From Clostridiales bacterium (lineage in GTDB: Bacteria > Bacillota > Clostridia > Christensenellales > CAG-138), in contig JAISXK010000098.1 in assembly GCA_031270585.1 (NCBI GenBank), positions 1 through 5,438 on the forward strand: 5,438 nt of DNA, read 5' to 3'. Below the pieces are notes generated by a model. It had not been told where the DNA came from, ran no database searches, and worked only from the letters and a program-made list of their open reading frames with translations. Positions 1 through 5,159 of the stretch are shown piece after piece (within the stretch, counting starts at the first letter, position 1; each line of letters starts with the position of its first letter). A program made the position numbers and the translations under genes.

Positions 1-164
1 GCGTTGCCGGCGCCGCCTGTCCCGCCGGGGATAGCAAGCGTTGCGCCGGCCCGTATTTTGTTCACGTCCGATATGTTGTTTGCCTTTGCGAGCGCGTTCA
101 TGTCAACACCGTGCGCTCGCGCGATTTTCCCGAGGCTGTCTCCCTTTCGTATGGTATACTGCAT
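1..164 (-). CDS. LysM-domain protein, N-terminal part (3' end outside window)
   Basis: The first 54 codons of a gene that runs off the window at position 1. Residues 3-46 form one complete LysM domain: it opens with YTIRKGDSLGKIA, has the middle helix and NALAKANNI, and closes with IRAGATLAIP. LysM domains bind N-acetylglucosamine-containing glycans such as peptidoglycan. The domain is followed by a Gly/Thr-rich stretch (GGTGGAGN) that looks like a linker to a further domain. There is no signal peptide, as is usual for phage lysins exported by a holin or carried in the virion. The ATG at 164-162 is the natural start because the domain begins at residue 3; AGGGGA lies about nine bases upstream. 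The missing C-terminal part could be an amidase, muramidase or peptidase, making this an endolysin, or it could be a tail-associated wall-binding protein. The LysM call is firm; the final role is inference. Confidence 0.85.
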   Translation of the reverse strand, partial: MQYTIRKGDSLGKIARAHGVDMNALAKANNISDVNKIRAGATLAIPGGTGGAGN

Positions 165-182
165 CCTGCGTTCCCCTTTTAA

Positions 183-198
183 AGCCCGCGCGCGGGCT
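183..198 (-). terminator. Perfect 16-bp palindrome, possible weak terminator
   Basis: AGCCCGCGCGCGGGCT is a perfect inverted repeat in the 39-base gap between the coiled-coil gene (stop at 204) and the LysM gene (start at 164). As RNA it can form a six-pair GC-rich stem with a GCGC loop. On the minus strand it is followed by only a short U run before AAAAGGGG, so as an intrinsic terminator it would be weak. It could instead be a processing or attenuation hairpin that lowers LysM gene expression, or a protein-binding palindrome. The palindrome is seen; its role is a guess. Confidence 0.35.
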
Positions 199-203
199 GA
201 TTT

Positions 204-416
204 CTAGTTAAATTGCCGCGCCCATTCCTGCAGCGACGCTACCGCCAGCGCGATATCGCCTATCTGCTGCTGTATGGTCATAAAGTTTTGGTTCATCAGG
301 TTTTCCGCCTGCCGCACCCTGTCGTCGTAGGTTTGCGCGTCCTCTTCCCCGTATTTGCCGTTCGGTATGCTGATCTGCGTATACAGAGCGCGTAAACCAT
401 GTGTGTCAAAGCTCAT
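204..416 (-). CDS. Small coiled-coil protein of the tail region (70 aa)
   Basis: I do not recognise a named family. The ATG (416-414) overlaps the TGA of the nozzle-like gene (415-413) as ATGA, and AGGAGAGG lies about six bases upstream, so translation is probably coupled to the nozzle gene. Residues 1-25 contain a hydrophobic segment (LRALYTQISIP). From about residue 29 to 68 the sequence looks continuously helical and amphipathic (DDRVRQAENLMNQNF, then QQQIGDIALAVASLQEW), as expected for a short coiled coil or helical bundle. There is no signal peptide or membrane segment, which argues against a holin. Lying directly after the nozzle gene and before the LysM gene, it could be a minor tail, tail-fibre-attachment or chaperone-type protein; this is inferred from position only. 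Tight coupling and the good SD make it a real gene. Confidence 0.75.
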   Translation of the reverse strand: MSFDTHGLRALYTQISIPNGKYGEEDAQTYDDRVRQAENLMNQNFMTIQQQIGDIALAVASLQEWARQFN

Positions 417-2116
417 CTTGGCCTCTCCTGTACCTGCATATAAATTTCCATACCGCCCTGCAGCGAAAAGCGCGATCCCGCTTCGTTGTCTATCTCAAAC
501 TGAAACGTGCGCGCCCAATCGCTGTCGGGCCGTATTTCGATAATTTCTTCGGGGTCGTCCTTCATCAGCGCGCGAAACACATGGCCGCGCCCCCCAAATT
601 TCGTGGTGAGCAGCACAGCGGCGCCCGCCTTGTCGCCCTCTTCGCGCGTGCCGCGCAAAAACACCTCGTCGATCTTCTTTTCAACCGCCCTTGCAAAAAG
701 GTCCGTGGTCTGCGTTTCCCAGTGGGCGCGTATGGGCCTGCCGTCGTAATCGGGCCCCTCGTTAAACCGGTATACATACCTGTCGCCGCCCAGCATATAG
801 ATACTGCCGTCCAGCGCAAAAAGGTCGGCCGCCTCAAAGCCGCGCCGCAGCATATAGGTGCGCCGCCTGATGTCGTATACGATCATATGGTTGTCATACA
901 CCCTGTTTTGCGGGTCGTCCCCCTTGTAACAGGTAAAGTACAGGCAATCCTTGGCTTCACAGGCTTTGCTCGTTCCGACGTAGCACCCCTTCATAAAGCG
1001 AAACAGGCTTCTCGCGTCCGGCATGGGCTGCACGGTGATATTGTTGAAATAGCACAACCCTGCGGGCGTCAGGTAAAACGCCACGTCCGCGTGCGTCGCC
1101 ACCGACGTATGCGCCATCTGCTCCACCTCGGCGTCCACGCGTTCAACGGTGTAATTGCTGGGCCTGTCGCCCAGCAGCCGGTATATGGAATACCGCTTGA
1201 TGATAAGCAACTGCGTAGAGAGCGATACCAGCCCCATGATGGGGTCGCCCACGCTGTCGCCAATCTCCAAAAGCCCGCCGCCGGCGTTTGCGCTACTTTC
1301 GTCGCTGTGCCAGTCCTCAATGCTTCTGCCGTCGCCCGCTATCTGCGAGTAATACACCCTGCCGGGGTGCGTGGGGTCCCCCGCGCAAAACAGCCTGCCA
1401 TAATGCAGCGCCAGATAGTTTACGGCGGCGTCGCTGACGCCTCCGCGTACCGTTACGGCGGTACCGGCGGCGGGCGGCGTCGCGGGCGCCGTTTTAAGCG
1501 TAACCGTGTTCGCGGTGTGGTCCACATCTTCAACCGCCTGTGTCGCCCCGTTTATAATCAGCCCCTTGCGTTTGATTTCTTTGCCTGTCTCCTCGCTAAA
1601 AGCTGCGGCCAGCGTTAAGGTCCTGCCGCTGCAGGTCTGCACCGCGCCGGTAAATTTTGTTTCGCCCGATCCAAAAAGGCTCGCCTGTGCGCTGATACCG
1701 TCCCACTTAACCGTCTGGTGTTCGCCGCAGGCTATCAGCAGGTAGTCATAGTCGCCTATATTGCATTGCAGCATATCCCAGCGCCTGCCCGTAACATGTT
1801 CGGGATACCTGTATACGCTGTGCCACGCGCCGCCCTCCGTATCATACGCGTAAAGGTTCATGCGGCCCTCGTCGTCCCCCGCTATCGCGGCGTAAACAAA
1901 CGTACTCATAAGCGGCATAACGCGAAAGCGCCGCACGATACCGCTGCCGGGCACCGGCGCGGTCAAGTGCTTAACATATCCTTTCGCTACGGAAAGGTTG
2001 CCGTCGGCGGTATCCATGTTATATGCGTAAGGCGATGTTTCCACCCTGCACAGCGAGCCGTCGCGCGATTGGTCTATGCCTGAAAACTCTTCCATTTTCC
2101 AATGTTTTATCGCCAT
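413..2116 (-). CDS. Tail nozzle / DNA-stabilisation-like protein of a short-tailed phage (567 aa)
   Basis: Probable nozzle or head-completion protein that closes the portal-adaptor channel after packaging, comparable in role to P22 gp10. The N-terminus (FSGIDQS, then SPYAYNMDTADGNLSVAKGY at about 28-47) has the usual 'residues Asn-Met plus DGxLxxRxGY' look of these proteins. Repeated beta strands follow, as in a propeller: an AIAGDDEG strand pair near 77-84, a GRLFCAGDP...VYYSQ...DWH segment at 240-269, and a GDPIMGL...LLIIKRYSIYRLLGDRP segment at 290-319, all typical of the family. The C-terminal 100 residues (KIDEVFLRG onward, ending RFSLQGGMEIYMQV) resemble its closing beta-sandwich. Residues about 157-226 look like an inserted beta domain resembling one in the capsid protein. 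The start has AGGGGGTGGGG just upstream, 10 bases after the adaptor stop. The gene order strongly supports the role; the exact family name is less certain. Confidence 0.78.
   Translation of the reverse strand: MAIKHWKMEEFSGIDQSRDGSLCRVETSPYAYNMDTADGNLSVAKGYVKHLTAPVPGSGIVRRFRVMPLMSTFVYAAIAGDDEGRMNLYAYDTEGGAWHSVYRYPEHVTGRRWDMLQCNIGDYDYLLIACGEHQTVKWDGISAQASLFGSGETKFTGAVQTCSGRTLTLAAAFSEETGKEIKRKGLIINGATQAVEDVDHTANTVTLKTAPATPPAAGTAVTVRGGVSDAAVNYLALHYGRLFCAGDPTHPGRVYYSQIAGDGRSIEDWHSDESSANAGGGLLEIGDSVGDPIMGLVSLSTQLLIIKRYSIYRLLGDRPSNYTVERVDAEVEQMAHTSVATHADVAFYLTPAGLCYFNNITVQPMPDARSLFRFMKGCYVGTSKACEAKDCLYFTCYKGDDPQNRVYDNHMIVYDIRRRTYMLRRGFEAADLFALDGSIYMLGGDRYVYRFNEGPDYDGRPIRAHWETQTTDLFARAVEKKIDEVFLRGTREEGDKAGAAVLLTTKFGGRGHVFRALMKDDPEEIIEIRPDSDWARTFQFEIDNEAGSRFSLQGGMEIYMQVQERPR
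1439..1648 (-). repeat. Putative inserted beta domain in the nozzle-like protein, resembling the one in the MCP
   Basis: Codons for residues about 157-226 of the nozzle-like protein. The segment interrupts the family-like core between the GSGETKFTGA strand and SDAAVNYLALHYGRLF. It reads as two similar halves: RTLTLAAAFSEE...GLII (about 165-188) and NTVTLKTAPATPP..GTAVTV (about 203-223). Aligned by hand without gaps from N189-G190 to R224-G226 it matches capsid N280-G281 to R315-G317, with 13 of 38 identical positions. It is probably a surface-exposed Ig-like or beta-hairpin accessory domain. The domain boundary is inferred from the alignment only. Confidence 0.5.
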
Positions 2117-2126
2117 ACCCCACCCC

Positions 2127-2672
2127 CTAATACAGCATGTTTTCTATCCGGTAACATTCTAAAAGCCCCATGTCCGCGCGCGTCAGGCGTCGCTTTTGCT
2201 CGTTGTAAAATTGAAAATAGATCGAAGCGCCGCCCTGCGTGCTGGCGTCGCCGGCGCTTCTTTCCGCCGCCACAACGTAGGATACGATGCACTGGTGCAG
2301 TTGATTGGGCAACTCCGGCCGGTCGGTCGCGTTGCTGAGGGGTTTCGGCAAAAAGCGGTAGCGCACGGCCACATCCCCCGCTGCGTCCGCCCGGATCATA
2401 CCCGTCTGTTCGCCCCCTTCAAACGCCACGCTTTTTCCGTTCCGGCTTATATGGAGCAGCTTTACGCAAAGGCGCGGCAGGCTGTCAATGGAAAACTCCC
2501 CGCCCTGAAGCCGGATGGTATCCGTGCGGTACTGGGCAAACGCCTTTGCCAAATCCTGCTGCGCGATATTGGCGTATTGCGTAAACGCGCCGCGGTACAC
2601 GTCAAACGTTTGGCTGTCTATGCCGCGCCTCAGTTGCTGTAACGCCGCCATAATAATCTCGCAAAGCGTCAC
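2127..2672 (-). CDS. Head-to-tail adaptor protein (181 aa)
   Basis: Probable adaptor that docks a ring of subunits under the portal and receives the nozzle (comparable in role to P22 gp4 or T7 gp11). The N-terminal 55 residues look helical (MTLCEIIMAALQQL, then TQYANIAQQDLAKAFAQYR), the middle (about 52-110) alternates strands, and the end carries the hallmark helix of phage adaptors: PELPNQLHQCIVSYVVAAERS at 119-139, then ASIYFQFYNEQKRRL at 149-163. In such proteins a Pro-rich 'LP..l...iv.Y....A' helix precedes an 'a..y...f' helix. The start is GTG at 2672-2670 and overlaps the previous gene's TGA as GTGA; GGGAG lies about eight bases upstream, so the two are translationally coupled. Position between a small head protein and the nozzle supports the role. 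Sequence divergence leaves the precise family open. Confidence 0.75.
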   Translation of the reverse strand: MTLCEIIMAALQQLRRGIDSQTFDVYRGAFTQYANIAQQDLAKAFAQYRTDTIRLQGGEFSIDSLPRLCVKLLHISRNGKSVAFEGGEQTGMIRADAAGDVAVRYRFLPKPLSNATDRPELPNQLHQCIVSYVVAAERSAGDASTQGGASIYFQFYNEQKRRLTRADMGLLECYRIENMLY

Positions 2673-3064
2673 TTCAGTTCTCCCAGTCCCTTCCCAAAGC
2701 CGGTGGTATATTCCTGCACATACCGCGCGGAAAGCTTCTTTCTGCGCGTCTGGTCGTAGAGCACCATGGCAAGCGCCTCGGGCACATCCACCACCCGCTT
2801 TGTTTTGATGTGGTACGCCACGCCGTTGAGCCGGTATGTGAGCACCTCCCCGTCCTTGCCGGTCACGGGGTCAACCCATACGGGCACGGAGGGTCCCTGC
2901 GCCGCCGCGCGTTTGGTCGCGCGCTCCTTTTCCCTGGCGTATCTTTCAATGCCGGCCTCCGTCTCCGTTTCCGGCGGCCTCGCTGTCGCTTTTCGCGTTT
3001 TGGCGCCGGCGCGCGCCGTCTTCGTTTTCGTCTTCGCGGAAGACTTGCTTACTGGCTTTGTCAT
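2669..3064 (-). CDS. Small head protein with a basic Lys/Ala/Thr-rich N-terminus (131 aa)
   Basis: Lies between capsid and adaptor, where short-tailed phages with this capsid often encode a small protein of unsettled role (decoration or connector). Residues 3-30 are histone-tail-like (SKSSAKTKTKTARAGAKTRK), highly basic and probably disordered. A charged helix (IERYAREKERATKRAAA) follows at about 39-55. The C-terminal part has a compact motif: VWVDPVTG, then TYRLNGVAYHIKTKRVVDVPEALAMVL (about 76-102). This resembles the 'NG..y.I..g..v.VP..va..L' pattern of small head-region proteins. The start is uncertain: ATG at 3064 follows AAGGGGG at a longish spacing; ATG at 3088 (adds MKKGENGT) has GGGA eight bases upstream; ATG at 3124 has no usable SD and would place the code inside the terminator-like element. 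I prefer 3064. A role in contacting packaged DNA through the basic tail is inference. Confidence 0.7.
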   Translation of the reverse strand: MTKPVSKSSAKTKTKTARAGAKTRKATARPPETETEAGIERYAREKERATKRAAAQGPSVPVWVDPVTGKDGEVLTYRLNGVAYHIKTKRVVDVPEALAMVLYDQTRRKKLSARYVQEYTTGFGKGLGELK

Positions 3065-3088
3065 GGTGCCGTTTTCCCCCTTCTTCAT

Positions 3089-3141
3089 ATAAAAAATCCC
3101 ATAAAAAATCTGAGCCGCCGCCATTTATTTCAGGCCGTCAG
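3089..3141 (-). terminator. Weak terminator-like hairpin plus two T tracts after the capsid gene
   Basis: On the minus strand the capsid stop is followed by an imperfect hairpin: CTGA, a two-base bulge, then GCC pair with GGC and TCAG across a loop of about 13-16 bases. After it comes ATTTTTT. The 10-bp unit GATTTTTTAT occurs twice (complement of 3101-3110 and 3089-3098), separated by GG. This is the most AT-rich spot in a GC-rich window. A leaky terminator here would give more capsid mRNA than downstream mRNA, a common need in phages. The stem is short and overlaps the stop codon, so efficiency would be low; the T tracts could also be a promoter-like or slippage site. Confidence 0.3.
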
Positions 3142-4319
3142 TCCTCCGTTACGGCATGCTCTATGCGCGTAATCCAGTCCTCATTCAGTATTTTGGCCGC
3201 AAAGGCCATCACCTTGCCGCCCACCGTGCCGCGCTGGTTGAGCGGGTCAAACCCGCCCTCGCCCACGCTTTTCACGATAATCCTGATAGAGCCTTCGTCC
3301 ACGTTGATAATGCCATACGCGTCCTGCCCGAACACGAGCGTCTGATGCACGGCTATACCGCTGTCCGCGCCGTCGCGGGATACTATTTTAGCGCCGGTTG
3401 CAGGAGCGCTCGCAAACGCCGCTGTGAGCGTGATGGATTTACTCCCGGCGTCAAACCCGGCCACATACGCGCTCTGGCCATTTGCCGTCACCTGCGCGCC
3501 CGCGCTGTCAAGGTAATCCTGCGCCGCCTCGCTCAGTTCGTCGTCTATGGTCACAACCTTCGTAGTGGCGCTGTAGGCGCTGATGGTGGAGCTTAGCGCG
3601 TTTTTTACGACGGGCGCCTCCGTGCTTTCCAAAAACACCACGCCAAAGAGCCTGCCAAGCTCGCCCGTGTAGAGCTGGTCGTTGTCCACATAGGTGTTTG
3701 CCGCCTGCCACAACGGGTCGCTTTGCAGGTCATACACCGCGTCGGGCGAGACCACCGCCACATAATGCTTGCGCTGATCGCGCAAAAACATACGCGCCTT
3801 GCGCTTTTTTAAGTCCCGTACCGCCTTTCTGATATCGGTGCTTGTCAATTTGTCGTTTACCGTGATGGTGTTGCGGCTAATCGCGTCGCCGGCCCAGTTC
3901 ACGTTGTTGCCCGTCGCGATTTCATCCCTGGTCACCCATTCGATCACGGTGCCCAATAGCTCGCCCATGCGTTCCGAGCCTGCGGACAGGATCTCGTCGA
4001 AGCCTGTCAAATCCAGCATATCCGAATACGTGAAATACGCCCCGTACTGCTTTACCTCCGCCTCCACGATATCCTGCGCCAGGGATAAGCCGTCGGGCGT
4101 CTCCCCCTCCGTCAGCGGCGTCATGGCGCAGGAAGGATCCCAAAGGCTCCACCTGCGCATTTCAATCTTCTTGCCGGCGTTTTTTGGCAGCGGCCGTTTC
4201 TGTCCGTGCTCCGTATATACAAGTTGGGTTTTCGCGGCTTCCAGCAGCGATCTGTCATAATAGGTTTTGTTAAAGCCTGCGCCGGTATTTCCTGTTGTTT
4301 GTGTGTTGAAATTCGCCAT
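3138..4319 (-). CDS. Major capsid protein, N4-gp56 family (393 aa)
   Basis: Builds the icosahedral shell; the N4-gp56 family has the HK97-type fold. Family landmarks in order: GFNKTYYDRSLLEAA (15-29), LPKNAGKKIEMRRW (44-57), the LTEGETPDG segment (69-77), QYGAYFTYSDMLDLT (91-105), TIEWVTRDEIATGNN near 125-139, a HYVAVVSPDAVYDL strand (185-198) and, near the end, FDPLNQRGTVGGK (357-369) followed by a hydrophobic helix and WITRIEH. Length is normal for the family once an extra segment at about 242-320 is allowed for; this looks like an inserted beta domain. Two ATGs are adjacent (4322 and 4319); AGGAGG sits four bases from the first and seven from the second, so I chose the second. The gene follows the scaffold-like gene by a short gap, as expected. 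It is the best-supported call in the window. Confidence 0.95.
   Translation of the reverse strand: MANFNTQTTGNTGAGFNKTYYDRSLLEAAKTQLVYTEHGQKRPLPKNAGKKIEMRRWSLWDPSCAMTPLTEGETPDGLSLAQDIVEAEVKQYGAYFTYSDMLDLTGFDEILSAGSERMGELLGTVIEWVTRDEIATGNNVNWAGDAISRNTITVNDKLTSTDIRKAVRDLKKRKARMFLRDQRKHYVAVVSPDAVYDLQSDPLWQAANTYVDNDQLYTGELGRLFGVVFLESTEAPVVKNALSSTISAYSATTKVVTIDDELSEAAQDYLDSAGAQVTANGQSAYVAGFDAGSKSITLTAAFASAPATGAKIVSRDGADSGIAVHQTLVFGQDAYGIINVDEGSIRIIVKSVGEGGFDPLNQRGTVGGKVMAFAAKILNEDWITRIEHAVTED
3369..3578 (-). repeat. Putative inserted beta domain in the MCP, resembling the one in the nozzle-like protein
   Basis: Codons for about residues 248-317 of the capsid protein. The segment separates the conserved FLESTEAPVVKN strand from GIAVHQTLVFGQDAYG, which are near neighbours in simpler N4-gp56 capsids. 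It consists of two similar halves: KVVTIDDELSEA...GAQV (about 254-277) and KSITLTAAFASAP.TGAKIV (about 294-313). The hand alignment to the nozzle-like insert keeps N-G, V, D, T-L, A-x-A, P-A, G, R and the final G in register with no gap for 38 residues. It is likely a surface protrusion of the capsomer; homology is probable but not proven by eye. Confidence 0.5.
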
Positions 4320-4322
4320 CAT

Positions 4323-4332
4323 TTCTCCTCCT
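4323..4332 (-). promoter_or_regulatory. Strong ribosome binding site of the capsid gene
   Basis: AGGAGGAGAA directly precedes ATGATG. The AGGAGG core is four bases from the first ATG and seven from the second, which favours initiation at 4319. This is one of the best SD matches in the window and fits the high expression needed for a capsid protein. Confidence 0.75.
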
Positions 4333-4337
4333 GCTCT

Positions 4338-5159
4338 TTACAGCTTTACTTTTTTTCCGCTCAGGAAGGCCTTCCGGATTTTTTCCTGGGCGCGTTTAAA
4401 TTCCGCCGGGCTCATCTTGCCATAATCGATCTCCCCCGATGTCATGTCGTTATATCCCGGCCTGATAGCCGCCGGCAGCGACCGGTTCAGCATTGCGCTT
4501 TTGAGCATGGCCCCCTGGGAAAATTGCGCGTCCTGCAGCGCGCGCACCGTCCTAAGCGCCGCCTTCGCGCCAAAACGCATGCAATCGCTCAAAAAATTGG
4601 GGTAAACGCGCATATACTCCGCCACCTGCATGTCCTGCGGCATATCGCCCGAGAGCACGGCGCGAAACAGCTCCTCCCCAATCTTTGCTACGGCCGGCTT
4701 GCCGTTTAATTCGTTCGCCGCGGCGCCGGGCAAGGGCATGTTTTGTGCGGCGTAACAAACGGCGTCGCCGTCCGCTTCCCCTGCGCGGATGCGCGCGTTT
4801 GCCGCCGCCTCCCCGTCCAGGCCGTCCGGCGGCGCGCTCTTTAGCGCCGCGCGTTTCCCCGGCGTATAACAGGGGTTCTGATCCGGCCCGTCCTGCGCGC
4901 GGCAAAAAGCCGGGCCGGTTAATCCGGGCGCGTTCGCGCGGCGTCCTTCCCGCGTGTAAGCGCGTAAATCCTCGGGCGCTGCGGCGTTGGTCCTATCCGT
5001 TTGCGGAATTGTTTGCGGGTCGCCCTCCCCGCAGGCATAGGTAAGGTCTATGGCGCCGGGCGTTTCTGCGCCGCCCTGTACCGGCGCGCAGGCCGGCGTT
5101 TCAGCGCCGTATTCCGGCGTACCCGCGGCGCCGCTGCCGGTTAAAATTTCTTCAGGCAT
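4338..5159 (-). CDS. Scaffold-like protein, assembly partner of the capsid (273 aa)
   Basis: Probable internal scaffolding protein that guides MCP into procapsids and then leaves. Position immediately before the MCP gene is the main argument. Residues 1-150 are Gly/Ala/Pro/Asp-rich and look disordered, with a repeated GAETP (18-22 and 30-34). Residues about 155-225 look helical (AVAKIGEELFRAVLSG, DMQVAEYMRVYPNFLSD, AALRTVRALQDAQF). The end, YGKMSPAEFKRAQEKIRKAF followed by LSGKKVKL, is a basic amphipathic helix. P22-type scaffolds bind capsid through such a basic C-terminal helix, and 'MSPAEF/MTPEEF'-like ends are common in phage scaffolds. Unusual are six cysteines (24, 43, 86, 97, 135, 193), five of them in the disordered half. 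The ATG overlaps the upstream ORF's TGA by eight bases. I see no protease motif. The scaffold role is inferred from context and architecture, not from a specific family match. Confidence 0.72.
   Translation of the reverse strand: MPEEILTGSGAAGTPEYGAETPACAPVQGGAETPGAIDLTYACGEGDPQTIPQTDRTNAAAPEDLRAYTREGRRANAPGLTGPAFCRAQDGPDQNPCYTPGKRAALKSAPPDGLDGEAAANARIRAGEADGDAVCYAAQNMPLPGAAANELNGKPAVAKIGEELFRAVLSGDMPQDMQVAEYMRVYPNFLSDCMRFGAKAALRTVRALQDAQFSQGAMLKSAMLNRSLPAAIRPGYNDMTSGEIDYGKMSPAEFKRAQEKIRKAFLSGKKVKL

Noticed and set aside
401..1618. 405-codon open frame on the plus strand
   Set aside because: It lies wholly antisense to the nozzle-like and coiled-coil genes. Its translation is Arg/Val/Ala/His-rich with no domain pattern, and such long antisense frames are common in GC-rich coding DNA.
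2196..2642. 148-codon open frame on the plus strand
   Set aside because: Antisense to the adaptor gene, with an Arg/Leu/Val-rich shadow composition and no recognisable motif.
3060..3110. Sigma-70-type promoter in the AT-rich gap
   Set aside because: TATAT is present, but no TTGACA-like box lies at a suitable distance; the T tracts fit a terminator remnant better.
3065..3124. ATG at 3124 as the start of the small basic head protein
   Set aside because: There is no SD at usable distance (the nearest GGAGG is about 18 bases upstream, inside the capsid gene), and the extra 20 residues would be encoded by the terminator-like T-tract region.
3799..4260. 153-codon open frame on the plus strand, plus nearby antisense frames at 3156-3596 and 4206-4709
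   Set aside because: All lie opposite the unmistakable capsid gene or the scaffold-like gene, and none has its own convincing domain pattern.
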